NCBI GenBank assembly: GCA_023248745.1
Contig: JAHFDZ010000001.1
Span: forward strand, 16,912-80,911
From: Myxococcales bacterium
GTDB lineage: Bacteria > Myxococcota_A > Polyangia > Polyangiales > Polyangiaceae
Length of the DNA stretch: 64,000 bases
Direction: 5' to 3'
Position numbers and translations under genes: made by a program. Below, piece by piece: positions 1 through 10,044 of the stretch. The notes beneath the pieces are model-generated. The model saw only the letters and a program-made list of their open reading frames with translations, made no database searches and had not been told where the DNA came from. Each line of letters begins with the position of its first letter. Positions within the stretch are counted from its first letter, which is position 1.

Positions 1-589
1 GCAAGTCGAACGCCAACGCCACACCACCGATACCGGCAATGGCACCGCCAACAGAAACGGCCATCACACGGGTCCAAAATACGTCGACACCACATGCGCG
101 AGCCGCGTTCGGCGATTCGCCGCACGCACGGACACGAAGTCCAAATACGGTGCTTCGGAAGACAATAATCGTAACAATGGTAGATCCAATTGCGAGGATC
201 ACGGTCGGATCGATAGGCCAACCGAAGCCCGACACGTTGGGCGAGTTTGAGCTCGACCCGTAGAGCGCGCGGAGCCCAACACGCGTGATTCCTACGGCGA
301 ACAGATTGAGCCCCAAGCCACTCAATAAAGCGTGCACGCCCGCACGCTCCACCAGGAGGCCGTGAACAAATCCGATCATCGCTCCTGCAACAATCCCTGC
401 GATGAGACCGAGCCACGCGCTTGACGTCGCGGCGTGCACCGCAATCGACACGAATGCTGAAACGATGAGCATGCCCTCAAGCGCTATGTTCACCACACCG
501 CTACGTTCGCTCCACACGCCGCCAAGCGCTGCACATCCGTAAGGCGCGGCAATCGCAATCACGTGCGTCGCAGTCACAATCGCGCTCAT
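1..589 (-). CDS. ABC transporter permease (nucleoside/simple sugar type), partial at window edge
   Basis: Minus-strand reading frame runs off the left edge. Its ATG (587-589) overlaps the TGA of the upstream permease (ATGA). Content is hydrophobic and it sits in a permease-permease-ATPase operon. Confidence 0.75.
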   Translation of the reverse strand, partial: MSAIVTATHVIAIAAPYGCAALGGVWSERSGVVNIALEGMLIVSAFVSIAVHAATSSAWLGLIAGIVAGAMIGFVHGLLVERAGVHALLSGLGLNLFAVGITRVGLRALYGSSSNSPNVSGFGWPIDPTVILAIGSTIVTIIVFRSTVFGLRVRACGESPNAARACGVDVFWTRVMAVSVGGAIAGIGGVALAFDL

Positions 590-1644
590 GCCGTCGCCAC
601 CGATCCCAACGTCCGCTTCAGCGTTCCGCTCGCCCATGCGACGACAATGATGATGATCGCTTTGAGAACATCCATCACCTCCATCGGAAGAACGCCATTG
701 AGCGATAGACCTCCTTGCTCAAGCGTCGCGAGGACGAGGGCCGAGATCACGATGCCCTCTGGACGTCCGTCCCCAAGAATCGCAACGGCGATACCGGCAA
801 AACCTACGCCCGCGCCAAGGCCTAACTCGTAGTAGCCCTTGAACCCAAACACCGCCCCAAGCGGAACAAGCGCAGCGATCGCACCCGAAACGAGCATGGC
901 TTGAACGATCCTTCGCTTGATCGGAACGCGCGCGGCTTCGCATGCGCGAGGTCCATTCGCGATAAGCGCCAGCTCACGACCCATTACGGTCCGACGTAAA
1001 ACCACGCCAGCTAAAAGCACGACGGCCAGTCCCACGAAGAGCGCGATGCTCACCGCGCTCCCACGAAATTTCGAGAGGCGGATCGCATCCAGTCTCGCGA
1101 GGTGCAGCGGTACATCGGCAGTGCGAACCGTACCGCGAAGCGCGAGACCTGACGCCAGCGCGAACCCAATGATCGCGTCTGCAATGCGGTTCAAAACGAT
1201 CGTGGACACGACTTCATGCGCTCCAAAGCGCACCTTCAACAAAGCCGGAATCAAGGCCCAGAGGCAACCGATCGTCAAGGACGTTGCCAAAATGACGATC
1301 CAATGTGCGATCACGAATAGAAAATGCGCACTGTGCGATCCATTTTGAACGGCCCGTGAAAACAACGTCGCCATTGCCGCGGAGCCCAGACCCGCAAGTG
1401 CCGCTTGCCCTTCTACGCCCACGTTAAAGAGGCCTGCACGCAGCGCAAACGTGACCGCTGCACCGGCAAGCATCAGCGGTGTAGCTTTGTAGAGCACTTG
1501 CCCAGCGCCGTACCAGGTACCCCAGGTGCCGCGGTACAGAATGACGAGCAACTGCAAAGGCGACTCGCCGTATGCCAGCGCCGCCAAATTGAACGCGAGC
1601 CAGGCGGCACACAATCCGATGAGGCCGGCCGTGAGCGCCTTCAT
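586..1644 (-). CDS. ABC transporter permease (nucleoside/simple sugar type)
   Basis: 352 aa, multi-TM, 'FNVGVEGQAALAGLGSA' permease signature; overlaps the ATPase gene start. Confidence 0.85.
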   Translation of the reverse strand: MKALTAGLIGLCAAWLAFNLAALAYGESPLQLLVILYRGTWGTWYGAGQVLYKATPLMLAGAAVTFALRAGLFNVGVEGQAALAGLGSAAMATLFSRAVQNGSHSAHFLFVIAHWIVILATSLTIGCLWALIPALLKVRFGAHEVVSTIVLNRIADAIIGFALASGLALRGTVRTADVPLHLARLDAIRLSKFRGSAVSIALFVGLAVVLLAGVVLRRTVMGRELALIANGPRACEAARVPIKRRIVQAMLVSGAIAALVPLGAVFGFKGYYELGLGAGVGFAGIAVAILGDGRPEGIVISALVLATLEQGGLSLNGVLPMEVMDVLKAIIIIVVAWASGTLKRTLGSVATA

Positions 1645-3092
1645 GCGGTGCCTCCGAGCATCAGCACACCAAATTCCTCGTCCGATAGCCCAGAATCAAA
1701 GCTACCGACGATTCTTCCCTTTGCGATCACCGCGATACGGTCGCAGTGCGTTCGAAGCTCGTTGAGGTCTGCACTCATCACGAGCGTCGCAACACCCGCC
1801 GCAGCTGCACGATCAATTTGCTCCCACAGCCCGGAGGCTGCCTCAACGTCGACACCACGCGTGGGATGGGCAATCACAAGCGCTCGCGCTCCGTTTGCAA
1901 CCGCCTGCAGCGCCCGAGCAACCACAATCTTTTGCTGATTTCCGCCGGAAAGTGCGCGCGTCTTAATGGTCACATCGGGAGGCTCGATTCCCGCAAGGAA
2001 TGCAAGTGCGTCGGCGCGACGTCGCACGTTGCCTTCGTCGATGAAGCCGCGATGGGCACTGCGTTCGAGGTCACCGAGCAATAGATTGTCTTCAACAGAG
2101 GCCTCCATCACGAGTCCTTCAGTCTGTCGATCGCCATAGACCATCGCGACATTTGAAGGCGTGATGGTACCGCTTTCTAATTCTCTAAGGCCTCCGATGG
2201 CCTCAAGCAGCTCTTCTTGACCGTTGCCTTCGACGCCCGCGAGCCCAACAATTTCGCCTGCCCGCACCTCAAGTGAGGCGCCTCGCAAACGTGGAGGAAC
2301 GCAGACATTCGAAAGGCAGAGCACTGGCTCGCCACACGCACGCACTGTCTTGCGCCGCGTTGCTACTTCTTCTTTGCCCATGATCGCGGAGGCCAGCGCA
2401 TGGGTGGAAGCCGGGGCCTGCAAAAAGTTAAACTCCTTGACGACTTTCCCATGACGCAACACGACAGCTGAAGCGCCATGCCGAACAACCTCGTCCAACT
2501 TGTGGCTGACAACGATGACGCATCGCCCTCGACCGACGAGCGCTTGCAACGCCTCGTACAATCGGGTGGCTTCCTGAGGCGTGAGTACGGCCGTTGGCTC
2601 ATCGAGAACAATCACGCGCGCATCGCGATAAAGCGCTCTCCCGATCTCGAGGCGTTGCTTGTCGCCAACGTCGAGCGCGCCCACACGCGTATCGAGGTCA
2701 ATCGAAAAACCTAACTCGTCAAGCGCCTTTCCTGTCTTCCGCTTTGCAAGATCCCAATCGATGCGTCCAAAACGCACAGGCTCATTGCCGAGCACAACGT
2801 TCTCAATTGCAGTCATCTCGTTGATCAACGCAAAGTGCTGCGCAACCATCGCAACACCACGATTTGCAGCCTCGCGGGTCGTAAAGGTGGCGAGCGGCAC
2901 GCCGCCAATGGCGATCACTCCCCGATCGGGCGCAAGCAATCCTGTCGCGCAACGAAGCAACGTGCTCTTGCCAGCACCGTTTTCTCCCAGCACAAAACTT
3001 AGCGCATGGTCAGGCAAATTGACCGTAACGTCTGAGACAGCCGCTTTGCCCGAGAAACTCTTACTGACGTCGCTGAATGAGATCGCCGTCAA
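1641..3092 (-). CDS. Nucleoside/sugar ABC transporter ATP-binding protein, two ABC domains
   Basis: 483 aa; Walker A 'GENGAGKST', 'VLDEPTAVLTP', and a second degenerate domain with 'LSGGNQQKIVVARAL'. Confidence 0.9.
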   Translation of the reverse strand: MTAISFSDVSKSFSGKAAVSDVTVNLPDHALSFVLGENGAGKSTLLRCATGLLAPDRGVIAIGGVPLATFTTREAANRGVAMVAQHFALINEMTAIENVVLGNEPVRFGRIDWDLAKRKTGKALDELGFSIDLDTRVGALDVGDKQRLEIGRALYRDARVIVLDEPTAVLTPQEATRLYEALQALVGRGRCVIVVSHKLDEVVRHGASAVVLRHGKVVKEFNFLQAPASTHALASAIMGKEEVATRRKTVRACGEPVLCLSNVCVPPRLRGASLEVRAGEIVGLAGVEGNGQEELLEAIGGLRELESGTITPSNVAMVYGDRQTEGLVMEASVEDNLLLGDLERSAHRGFIDEGNVRRRADALAFLAGIEPPDVTIKTRALSGGNQQKIVVARALQAVANGARALVIAHPTRGVDVEAASGLWEQIDRAAAAGVATLVMSADLNELRTHCDRIAVIAKGRIVGSFDSGLSDEEFGVLMLGGTA

Positions 3093-3122
3093 TTTGCCCG
3101 CCAGATCGTCAACGCGTCGGTC

Positions 3123-4142
3123 TTACCCGGCAATGCTTCGGACATGCGGCCGCACGACACCACGCAATGCAACACTATCTGATGATCGAGGTGCGCTATC
3201 GCAAGACGCCTGTTCGAGACCCGGGCGAAGCGAAGCCGTTCGTAAGATCATTTCGCAAAGCGTGCCGTAGTCAATGCCGGCACTTGCCGCGATTTTGGGC
3301 AACAGCGAGGTTTCGGTCAAACCGGGCGAAGTGTTCACCTCGAGCACGTATTCGTTCTCACCCTCGGTCACGAGAAGATCGACACGACATGCGCCCGAAC
3401 ATTCGAGGGCGCGATAAGCACGAAGCGCAAGATTCATGACGCCGCCAGCGCGCGTTGCATCAAGCCGCGGCGGGCAGATCGTATCGCTGAGCCCTGGTGT
3501 GTACTTCGCTTCGTAATCAAAGATGCCGTTGTGCGAAACGATCTCAATGCCGCCCAATACGCGGCCGTCAAGAATGCCGACGTGCACTTCCATCCCTTTC
3601 ACGTAGCGTTCGACAAGCAAATTCGAATCGTGCGCGAGGCCGAGCTGAATCGCACTGCGCAACTCTCCCATGTCGTTCGCGCGCGCGAGACCGACACTCG
3701 ATCCTTCGTTCCGCGGCTTTACGATTACGGGGAAGCCAAAGCTGCCATGAACAACATCGAGAGCGTCGAGCGTCTCTTCGGTGGCAACGTAGTAAGGCGG
3801 CGTTGGAACGTTATGTAACCGGAACAGTTCCTTTGATTTCAGCTTGTCCATTGCTAGTGCCGAAGCGAGCACACCCGAACCGGTATAGGGAATCTGCATC
3901 CATTCGAGGAGCCCCTGCACGCACCCGTCTTCGCCACCTCGACCGTGGAGCGCGAGAAACGCAATATTGATGTTCGCCTTGCGGATCAAAATGTCGAGCG
4001 GCGCGCAATCATGATCGATCACGATCTTGACCACATCGTATCCGCGATCGGCAAGCGCGCTCGCCACGCCTTCACCTGTGGAGAGAGACACCCGGCGCTC
4101 CGCGCCTAGGCCACCCATCAACACCCCGATGCGTTCTTTCAT
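3123..4142 (-). CDS. ddl: D-alanine--D-alanine ligase
   Basis: 'MGGLGAERRVSLSTGEGV', 'KPRNEGSSVGL', 'EVNTSPGLTETSLLPKIAASAGI'; start placed at the internal Met (MKERIGVLMGG). Confidence 0.9.
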   Translation of the reverse strand: MKERIGVLMGGLGAERRVSLSTGEGVASALADRGYDVVKIVIDHDCAPLDILIRKANINIAFLALHGRGGEDGCVQGLLEWMQIPYTGSGVLASALAMDKLKSKELFRLHNVPTPPYYVATEETLDALDVVHGSFGFPVIVKPRNEGSSVGLARANDMGELRSAIQLGLAHDSNLLVERYVKGMEVHVGILDGRVLGGIEIVSHNGIFDYEAKYTPGLSDTICPPRLDATRAGGVMNLALRAYRALECSGACRVDLLVTEGENEYVLEVNTSPGLTETSLLPKIAASAGIDYGTLCEMILRTASLRPGLEQASCDSAPRSSDSVALRGVVRPHVRSIAG

Positions 4143-4335
4143 CGACTCGCTCCTCGTCGCAAAGGCAATAAGCAAGCGTTACGCCAACTTGCTCGTGCCG
4201 CGATCACGCCGCCTCTGCCGACGACGACGCGAACGCTCGTTTGAACGCGTGTGCAAACAGCCACACGTATTCGACAAAAGCCACACTCTTTCGCATATCA
4301 AGTCGTCGTTTGGTAGGGCAACTTCTGCGGTGGCG

Positions 4336-5133
4336 TCAATCGATCTCAACGACAATAGCCGTGATGTTGTCTTTGCCCCCGCGGCCGTTCGCAAGATCAA
4401 TCAGCTTCGTCGTTGCGGCCTCTGCACCGAGCGGAATGATCGCATCAAGGTCGCCCGGCTTCATGTAACCGTGCAGGCCATCGCTACACAAAAGAAAGCG
4501 TTGTCCCGCCTCGAGTTCGACGAGGCCCGTGTCGACTTGCACGTAGTCACGATTGCCGACAGCCCGGGTGATGACGTTCTTGTGCGGTGACTTCTTGGCT
4601 TCCTGCTCGGTGATGAGTCCGTGTTTAATTTGCCAAGCGACGAGCGTGTGGTCTTCGGTGAGTTGGTCAACTGTGTTGCCAATCACGCGGTAGATGCGAC
4701 TGTCTCCCACCTGCGCCGTAATCGCGAAATCACCCAGCACGAGGAGCGCACTAATCGTGGTGCCCATCCCGCTCTTCTTGCTATCGAGTTCGGCGATCGA
4801 AAAGACCATGTAGGTTGCGGCTTGCACCGCGCTCTCGAGCAAACGGAATGCGGCACGAACGTGTCCTTCGACGAGCGGCACATTCAGCGGCTTGAGCTCA
4901 CCGATGCCGCGCTTGACCATTCCGTAAATCGTGTCGACAGCTTCGCTACTCGCAACCTCGCCAGCGGCATGCCCGCCCATTCCGTCTGCAACGACGTAGA
5001 GGCCGAGGCGATCGTCGCGGAAGAATGCATCTTCGTTCGAAGGCCTTTTGCGTCCGAGATCGGAAAGTCCGTGACTGAGCCGACGAAATGAACTTCGTGC
5101 GATCTCAGGAAGCGGCGACGTGCGCGGCACCAT
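4336..5133 (-). CDS. PP2C-family protein serine/threonine phosphatase
   Basis: 'SNEDAFFRDDRLGLYVVADGMGGHAAGEVAS', 'GDSRIYR', 'LLCSDGLHGYM', 'GGKDNITAIVV'. Confidence 0.92.
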   Translation of the reverse strand: MVPRTSPLPEIARSSFRRLSHGLSDLGRKRPSNEDAFFRDDRLGLYVVADGMGGHAAGEVASSEAVDTIYGMVKRGIGELKPLNVPLVEGHVRAAFRLLESAVQAATYMVFSIAELDSKKSGMGTTISALLVLGDFAITAQVGDSRIYRVIGNTVDQLTEDHTLVAWQIKHGLITEQEAKKSPHKNVITRAVGNRDYVQVDTGLVELEAGQRFLLCSDGLHGYMKPGDLDAIIPLGAEAATTKLIDLANGRGGKDNITAIVVEID

Positions 5134-5222
5134 ATTGAATATGAGTATATCGCTGCAACCTGCATCCGGCCCTTAATTGTAAACGCACCGGATCTGAAGC
5201 GTCCTATAACCGTGGGCCGCGC

Positions 5223-6557
5223 ATGCCTACACCTACATTCCTCGACAAGCTGAACGCTAAGGCGTCCCCCAATGCGCGTTTGCGTTGGGCAGGTGACCAT
5301 CCTTTTGGACGCGATCGCGTCATGCGATACGAGCTCGGAAATGGACTCACGGTCCTTCTCCTGGTCGACAGGTCAGCTCCTGTTGTGAGCTATGCAACTT
5401 GGTATCGCGTCGGCTCAAGGCACGAAAAACCAGGAAAAACCGGACTTGCTCACTTTTTCGAACACTTGATGTTCAATGAAACCGAGCACCTCAAAGCGGG
5501 CGAGTTCGATCGAAAGCTGGAAGAAAGCGGTGCCGAGTCGAACGCGGCAACTTGGCTCGACTGGACCTACTACTACGAAGCGCTCCCTGCCGACCGCGTA
5601 GGCCTTGCCATCAAGCTTGAAGCCGATCGCATGTCGCACCTCGTTCTTCGTGAGCCCCAGGTGGAAAGCGAGCGCGAAGTGGTGTCAAACGAGCGTCGCA
5701 TGCGGGTCGACGACGATCCTGACGGCATCGCCAACGAGCTGCTCTACAAACTCGCCTACACGAAGCACTCGTACCATTGGCCAACGATTGGCTGGATGGA
5801 GGACATCAAGGCGTACACGCCCGCCGACTGCGAAGCCTTCTACCGCGCGTTCTATGCGCCCAACAACGCAACGGTCGTCATTGTCGGTGACATCAAGCCG
5901 CAAAGTGTCCTCGCAAAGTTACAAAAAGCGTACGGCGAAATTCCGTCCTCCGTCGTACCTCCCGAAGACATCGCACCGGAGCCCCCACAACTCGAGCCTC
6001 GAAGCGTCGAAGTCGTCAAGCCAACGACAAACGAAAAGGTGTTCATCGGCTACATGGGCCCATCTCTTGGCGACCACGATCACACGCCGCTCAATGTACT
6101 CGCGGAGATTATGTCCGGTGGACGGGCATCGCGGCTCTACACCAAGCTCGTCACCGAAAAAGAAATCGCAACCGAGCCTCGCTGCTGGGCGGCCACATTT
6201 CGTGATCCCGGCATCTTTGAAATCACGGCCGCAGCGCGTGACGGGCACACCGCGAGAGAGCTCGAACAAGTGATCGTCAGTGAAATTGACAAATTGAGTA
6301 CAGAACTCGTTACCGACGAAGAACTCGAGCGCGCGAAGGCAAGGCTCGAACTGTCGCAAGTGCAATCGCTCGAGACCGCAAGCGGCAAAGCCGAACAGAT
6401 TGGCTTCTATGAAACCGTGCTCGGAGAGCCAAGCGCGGCGTTCATCCGGCTAGAGGCGACACGAAAGGTCAAGAAAGAGGACATTCGCCGCGTAGCCCGC
6501 CGCTACCTCGTCGAACGTGCGCGAAATACCGTCTACCTACTTCCCGAGGCTCCCTGA
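5223..6557 (+). CDS. M16 family zinc metallopeptidase (catalytic member)
   Basis: 444 aa with HxxEH motif 'GLAHFFEHLMF'. Confidence 0.92.
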   Translation: MPTPTFLDKLNAKASPNARLRWAGDHPFGRDRVMRYELGNGLTVLLLVDRSAPVVSYATWYRVGSRHEKPGKTGLAHFFEHLMFNETEHLKAGEFDRKLEESGAESNAATWLDWTYYYEALPADRVGLAIKLEADRMSHLVLREPQVESEREVVSNERRMRVDDDPDGIANELLYKLAYTKHSYHWPTIGWMEDIKAYTPADCEAFYRAFYAPNNATVVIVGDIKPQSVLAKLQKAYGEIPSSVVPPEDIAPEPPQLEPRSVEVVKPTTNEKVFIGYMGPSLGDHDHTPLNVLAEIMSGGRASRLYTKLVTEKEIATEPRCWAATFRDPGIFEITAAARDGHTARELEQVIVSEIDKLSTELVTDEELERAKARLELSQVQSLETASGKAEQIGFYETVLGEPSAAFIRLEATRKVKKEDIRRVARRYLVERARNTVYLLPEAP

Positions 6558-7867
6558 TGCCAGAGTCACAAACACTGAGTAGCGGCACGAGCCTGATCGT
6601 CGAATCGGCGCATACCGTTCCGCTCGTCTCTATGGTGATCGCACTACGCACGGGTCCGGCGCACGATCCAACGGACCGACTCGGCTTGGCACGTATTGCC
6701 CTGCGCATGCTTCGACGCGGAACGAGTAAGCTCACTTCACGCGCGATCGATGAGCGCATCGATTTGCTTGGTGCAGAACTCGCTGTGGACACATCGTCGA
6801 CTTCAATCGCGATGCATGCGCAGGTGATCTCCCGCAATTTCGGCGCCTTCATCGAACTGCTTACCGAGCTACTCAGCGATCCAAAAACCGACACAGACGA
6901 ACTCGAGCGCCTCAAGCGTGAAACTCTCGCCGAGATTACGGAGTCTCTCGACAGCGATCGCGGCCTTGCGCAGCGCGCGTTTTCGCGAGGCTTCTTTGGC
7001 GATCATCCTTACGGACGGCCCGGAAACGGAACGTTGGCTACCGTCGGCCACATCACACAAGACGACGTGAAGCGCTACTACACCACGCACCTCGTCCACG
7101 GCAACGTCGTGATCGGACTCTCCGGCGACGTAACTTCTGCGCAAGCAATTGACGCCGCGAATGCACTTTCGAACGCGCTTCGCACGGGTAAGCCGCTTGT
7201 CGATTCAGTCGGACCTCCACTCATGCCAGACGGCCGCACCATTTGGTTTGCGGACAAGCCCGATCGTACGCAGTCGCAACTCGTGGTCGGCACGCTGGGC
7301 ACGTCGGCAAAAGATCCCGACCACCACGCGCTCATCGTTGCGAACGCAATCTTCGGTGGCACATTTACGTCGCGCCTCATGCGTGAAGTGAGAAGCAAGC
7401 GCGGATGGTCGTATGGCGCGAGCTCTCGCTTAAGCCTCGAAAGAGCGCGGCACGCATTTGCAATGTCGACGGCACCGGGTACAGCCGACACAGGGCCGTG
7501 CCTAGCGCTGATGATCAAGTTGCTCGAAGCGTGGGTCGAAAACGGCGTAACACCGCGCGAAACGAGCTTCATTCAGCGGTATCTCGTTCGTTCGCATGCC
7601 TTCGACGAAGATACTGCAGCCAAGAGGTTACATTTATCCGTCGACACAGAACTCCTTGGCCTTCCGGCAGATTATTATCGTAACTACAAAAGTTCTATTT
7701 CTGCCGTGACGCCAGAAGCGGCCTCCCAAGCTGTGAAGAAGCGCCTCTCGGCCTCTAACTTGGTGATCGCCATTTCAGGAACAGCAAGCGACACGCTCGA
7801 TGCAGTTACAAAAGCCGTGCCCGACTTAGCGGGTGCGCACGTGCTGCCGTTTGCAGAGCTTGGGTAG
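6557..7867 (+). CDS. M16-family peptidase-like protein (non-catalytic partner)
   Basis: 436 aa, M16 architecture without HxxEH; start overlaps the stop of the preceding gene by one base. Confidence 0.85.
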   Translation: MPESQTLSSGTSLIVESAHTVPLVSMVIALRTGPAHDPTDRLGLARIALRMLRRGTSKLTSRAIDERIDLLGAELAVDTSSTSIAMHAQVISRNFGAFIELLTELLSDPKTDTDELERLKRETLAEITESLDSDRGLAQRAFSRGFFGDHPYGRPGNGTLATVGHITQDDVKRYYTTHLVHGNVVIGLSGDVTSAQAIDAANALSNALRTGKPLVDSVGPPLMPDGRTIWFADKPDRTQSQLVVGTLGTSAKDPDHHALIVANAIFGGTFTSRLMREVRSKRGWSYGASSRLSLERARHAFAMSTAPGTADTGPCLALMIKLLEAWVENGVTPRETSFIQRYLVRSHAFDEDTAAKRLHLSVDTELLGLPADYYRNYKSSISAVTPEAASQAVKKRLSASNLVIAISGTASDTLDAVTKAVPDLAGAHVLPFAELG

Positions 7868-7876
7868 TGAGCGCAG

Positions 7877-8776
7877 TCACCAGGCGAAGCCGACCCCTGT
7901 CTCAAGTCGAAGCATCGGCGCAGCCCACTGCCGAACGACGCGATCGGCGAAAGCGATCTCCGCCGGAGGTAGGCCGACACCGACCGCAGCGGAAACTGGG
8001 ATGTACCAATGATCTCCAAGGTTGATCCCCGATTCGATCCTCGCAAATGAGAGTGCGCTCCACTTCGTCTCTCGCTTGCCCACAAAGCCGCTTTCCGCGC
8101 TCCCGCTCACCACAATGTTGGATGCCGCAAGTCCGACGCTGACGCGAAGCCGTAAGACGTCGTCAATCAACCTAATTGTCAAGCTACTTGCCAAACTAGA
8201 AGAGCCAAGTGACGTCGTCCCTTCTGGACCGTGCACGAACCCCAGGGCAATCGGCAGGGTGCCTTCAAGGTTGAGCCCAAGCATACGGCTTGGAAACCAG
8301 GTCACCCTTCCGGCAAGGTCCAATCCTGGCGTGCCTCCTTGCCAAACGACGCTCGGCATGACGCTCAGCTCAAACGAGCGAAGCGTGTTGCGACGCACGT
8401 GGGCCACTTCAGGCGGAGGGCGCACCCCTGTTGGCGTCGAAGCTGATGGTTGAGCGCTGGTCGTCGTCGGGGTCGCACCAGGATTGTTCGGCGGCTTGGG
8501 CGCTGGCTCCTCACCCGGCAAGAGCTCGAGCAGCGCCGCGCGAACGGCCTCTGCCAGCCTCACGCGATCATCACGCGTGAGTGCGCTAAAGACGCGCTTC
8601 TTGCCCGCAATCTCAACAACACACTCGCCTTCGCTTGCGCAACGCACGATTGCCTTCGCGTCACAGGGCGCGCTGCACACGGTGAGTTCGTTCGTGCGAA
8701 GCTCGACTTCGAGTTCCGGCGAGCCTCCTTCAACGAGTACGGCGCGTACGGCAGCAATAGCAAGAACACCGCTCAC
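7877..8776 (-). CDS. Hypothetical protein, possible outer-membrane beta-barrel C-terminal domain
   Basis: N-terminal small Cys-containing domain, Pro/Thr linker, then alternating amphipathic strands ending in aromatic '...LETGVGFAW'; overlaps the FecR-like gene. Confidence 0.55.
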   Translation of the reverse strand: MSGVLAIAAVRAVLVEGGSPELEVELRTNELTVCSAPCDAKAIVRCASEGECVVEIAGKKRVFSALTRDDRVRLAEAVRAALLELLPGEEPAPKPPNNPGATPTTTSAQPSASTPTGVRPPPEVAHVRRNTLRSFELSVMPSVVWQGGTPGLDLAGRVTWFPSRMLGLNLEGTLPIALGFVHGPEGTTSLGSSSLASSLTIRLIDDVLRLRVSVGLAASNIVVSGSAESGFVGKRETKWSALSFARIESGINLGDHWYIPVSAAVGVGLPPAEIAFADRVVRQWAAPMLRLETGVGFAW

Positions 8777-10044
8777 GGCGAGATGACACTCCGCGCGTAG
8801 TCGGCATGCGCACCAGCAGGGAAGCGCGCCAGATAGTTACTCGCGTGCACTTTCGCCGTTGCGCGATCACCTCGCGCAACGCTCAGATCGATCAACCTCC
8901 CGAGCGCCTCTTGCGCAAAGGTGCCGCTTGGCTCGGCCTGAAGGTAGCGCGTAAACCACGAATACGCGTCGGCACCCGACGAGAGGCGCCCCAACTGGAA
9001 CGCGGCTCTTGCGGCCTCGGGTGTACCCGCAAATTGGTCGACGACCGAACGATAGAGACGCACCGCACTTGCAGCGTCGCCTGCCAAACGCGCAACCTCA
9101 GCGAGTTCGACTAGCTCTGGCGCCGTCGCATGATCGCTCGCCTGCACGCTCTTCGCTCTTCGCCACGCCTCGGCATACTGACGCGCCTTTGCAAGTTCGC
9201 GCCATGTGGGCTCTACCGTTGCGATCGGTGTCGAGGCGTCGGCTTCTTGAAGCGCATATGCAGACGGGATCTCTGTTGCAACGAGTGGTGCATGCGTTGG
9301 CTCTGGCTTGTCCGTCAATACAATTGACGATGCCGACACAGTCGGCATAGGCACAATCGATGGGGCAGACGCGGTGTCGCTCGGCGGCACGACCGGAGAA
9401 GACGTCTTCTGCACGGCGAGCCCCTTGGGAACGCAGCTCCACTCCTGCGACTCACCCGCCACGAGCGCAACACCACTCGAAGGCAAGCACGGCCCAAACA
9501 CAACGACACGCCCCTCAAACATCTTCACCTGAACGCGCTGAGCCTCAGGATCCCACGCCGCGTCAAACGACGTGCCTGTTACGCGAATCGCAAAGTCACC
9601 TGCGAGCACAGACCAACGCGTTGCGTCTCGATGAACGACGTGCGCATGCAAGGACCCTCGCTCAAGACGCACTTCTGCGCCATAGGGGTGAAGAGATACA
9701 ACGCGCGCTCTCCCCTGTTTCTCGGTTTGCACCTCGGAACCGTCGCTAAATGTAACACTCGTTCGCTCATTTTCGTTACCCCAGCTTTGCGAGACATCGA
9801 GCATTCGTCCTTCAACTTTGGCGATGAGCGTCTCGTTCTTGCGTTGCGATACGAAGAAGAGACCTGCAGCGGCAATGCTCGCAAGCAAAGCGCCGACAAC
9901 GAGAGCACCGCGACGACGCTTCCGACGACGCGAATGCACATCGCTACGAATCGCTCGGAACTCTGCGTCGATTGACTGCTGCTCACGAGACTCGAACCAT
10001 CCATCGGAGGCGGTGCGCAATTTGGCCCATTGACTTTGGCTCAT
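8773..10044 (-). CDS. FecR-domain transmembrane protein with C-terminal TPR-like region
   Basis: One TM 'GALVVGALLASIAAAGLFFV', FecR-like segment 'SDGSEVQTEKQGRARV...GTSFDAAWDPEAQRVQVKMFEGRV', repeats near the C-terminus; start overlaps the sigma factor stop. Confidence 0.8.
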   Translation of the reverse strand: MSQSQWAKLRTASDGWFESREQQSIDAEFRAIRSDVHSRRRKRRRGALVVGALLASIAAAGLFFVSQRKNETLIAKVEGRMLDVSQSWGNENERTSVTFSDGSEVQTEKQGRARVVSLHPYGAEVRLERGSLHAHVVHRDATRWSVLAGDFAIRVTGTSFDAAWDPEAQRVQVKMFEGRVVVFGPCLPSSGVALVAGESQEWSCVPKGLAVQKTSSPVVPPSDTASAPSIVPMPTVSASSIVLTDKPEPTHAPLVATEIPSAYALQEADASTPIATVEPTWRELAKARQYAEAWRRAKSVQASDHATAPELVELAEVARLAGDAASAVRLYRSVVDQFAGTPEAARAAFQLGRLSSGADAYSWFTRYLQAEPSGTFAQEALGRLIDLSVARGDRATAKVHASNYLARFPAGAHADYARSVISP

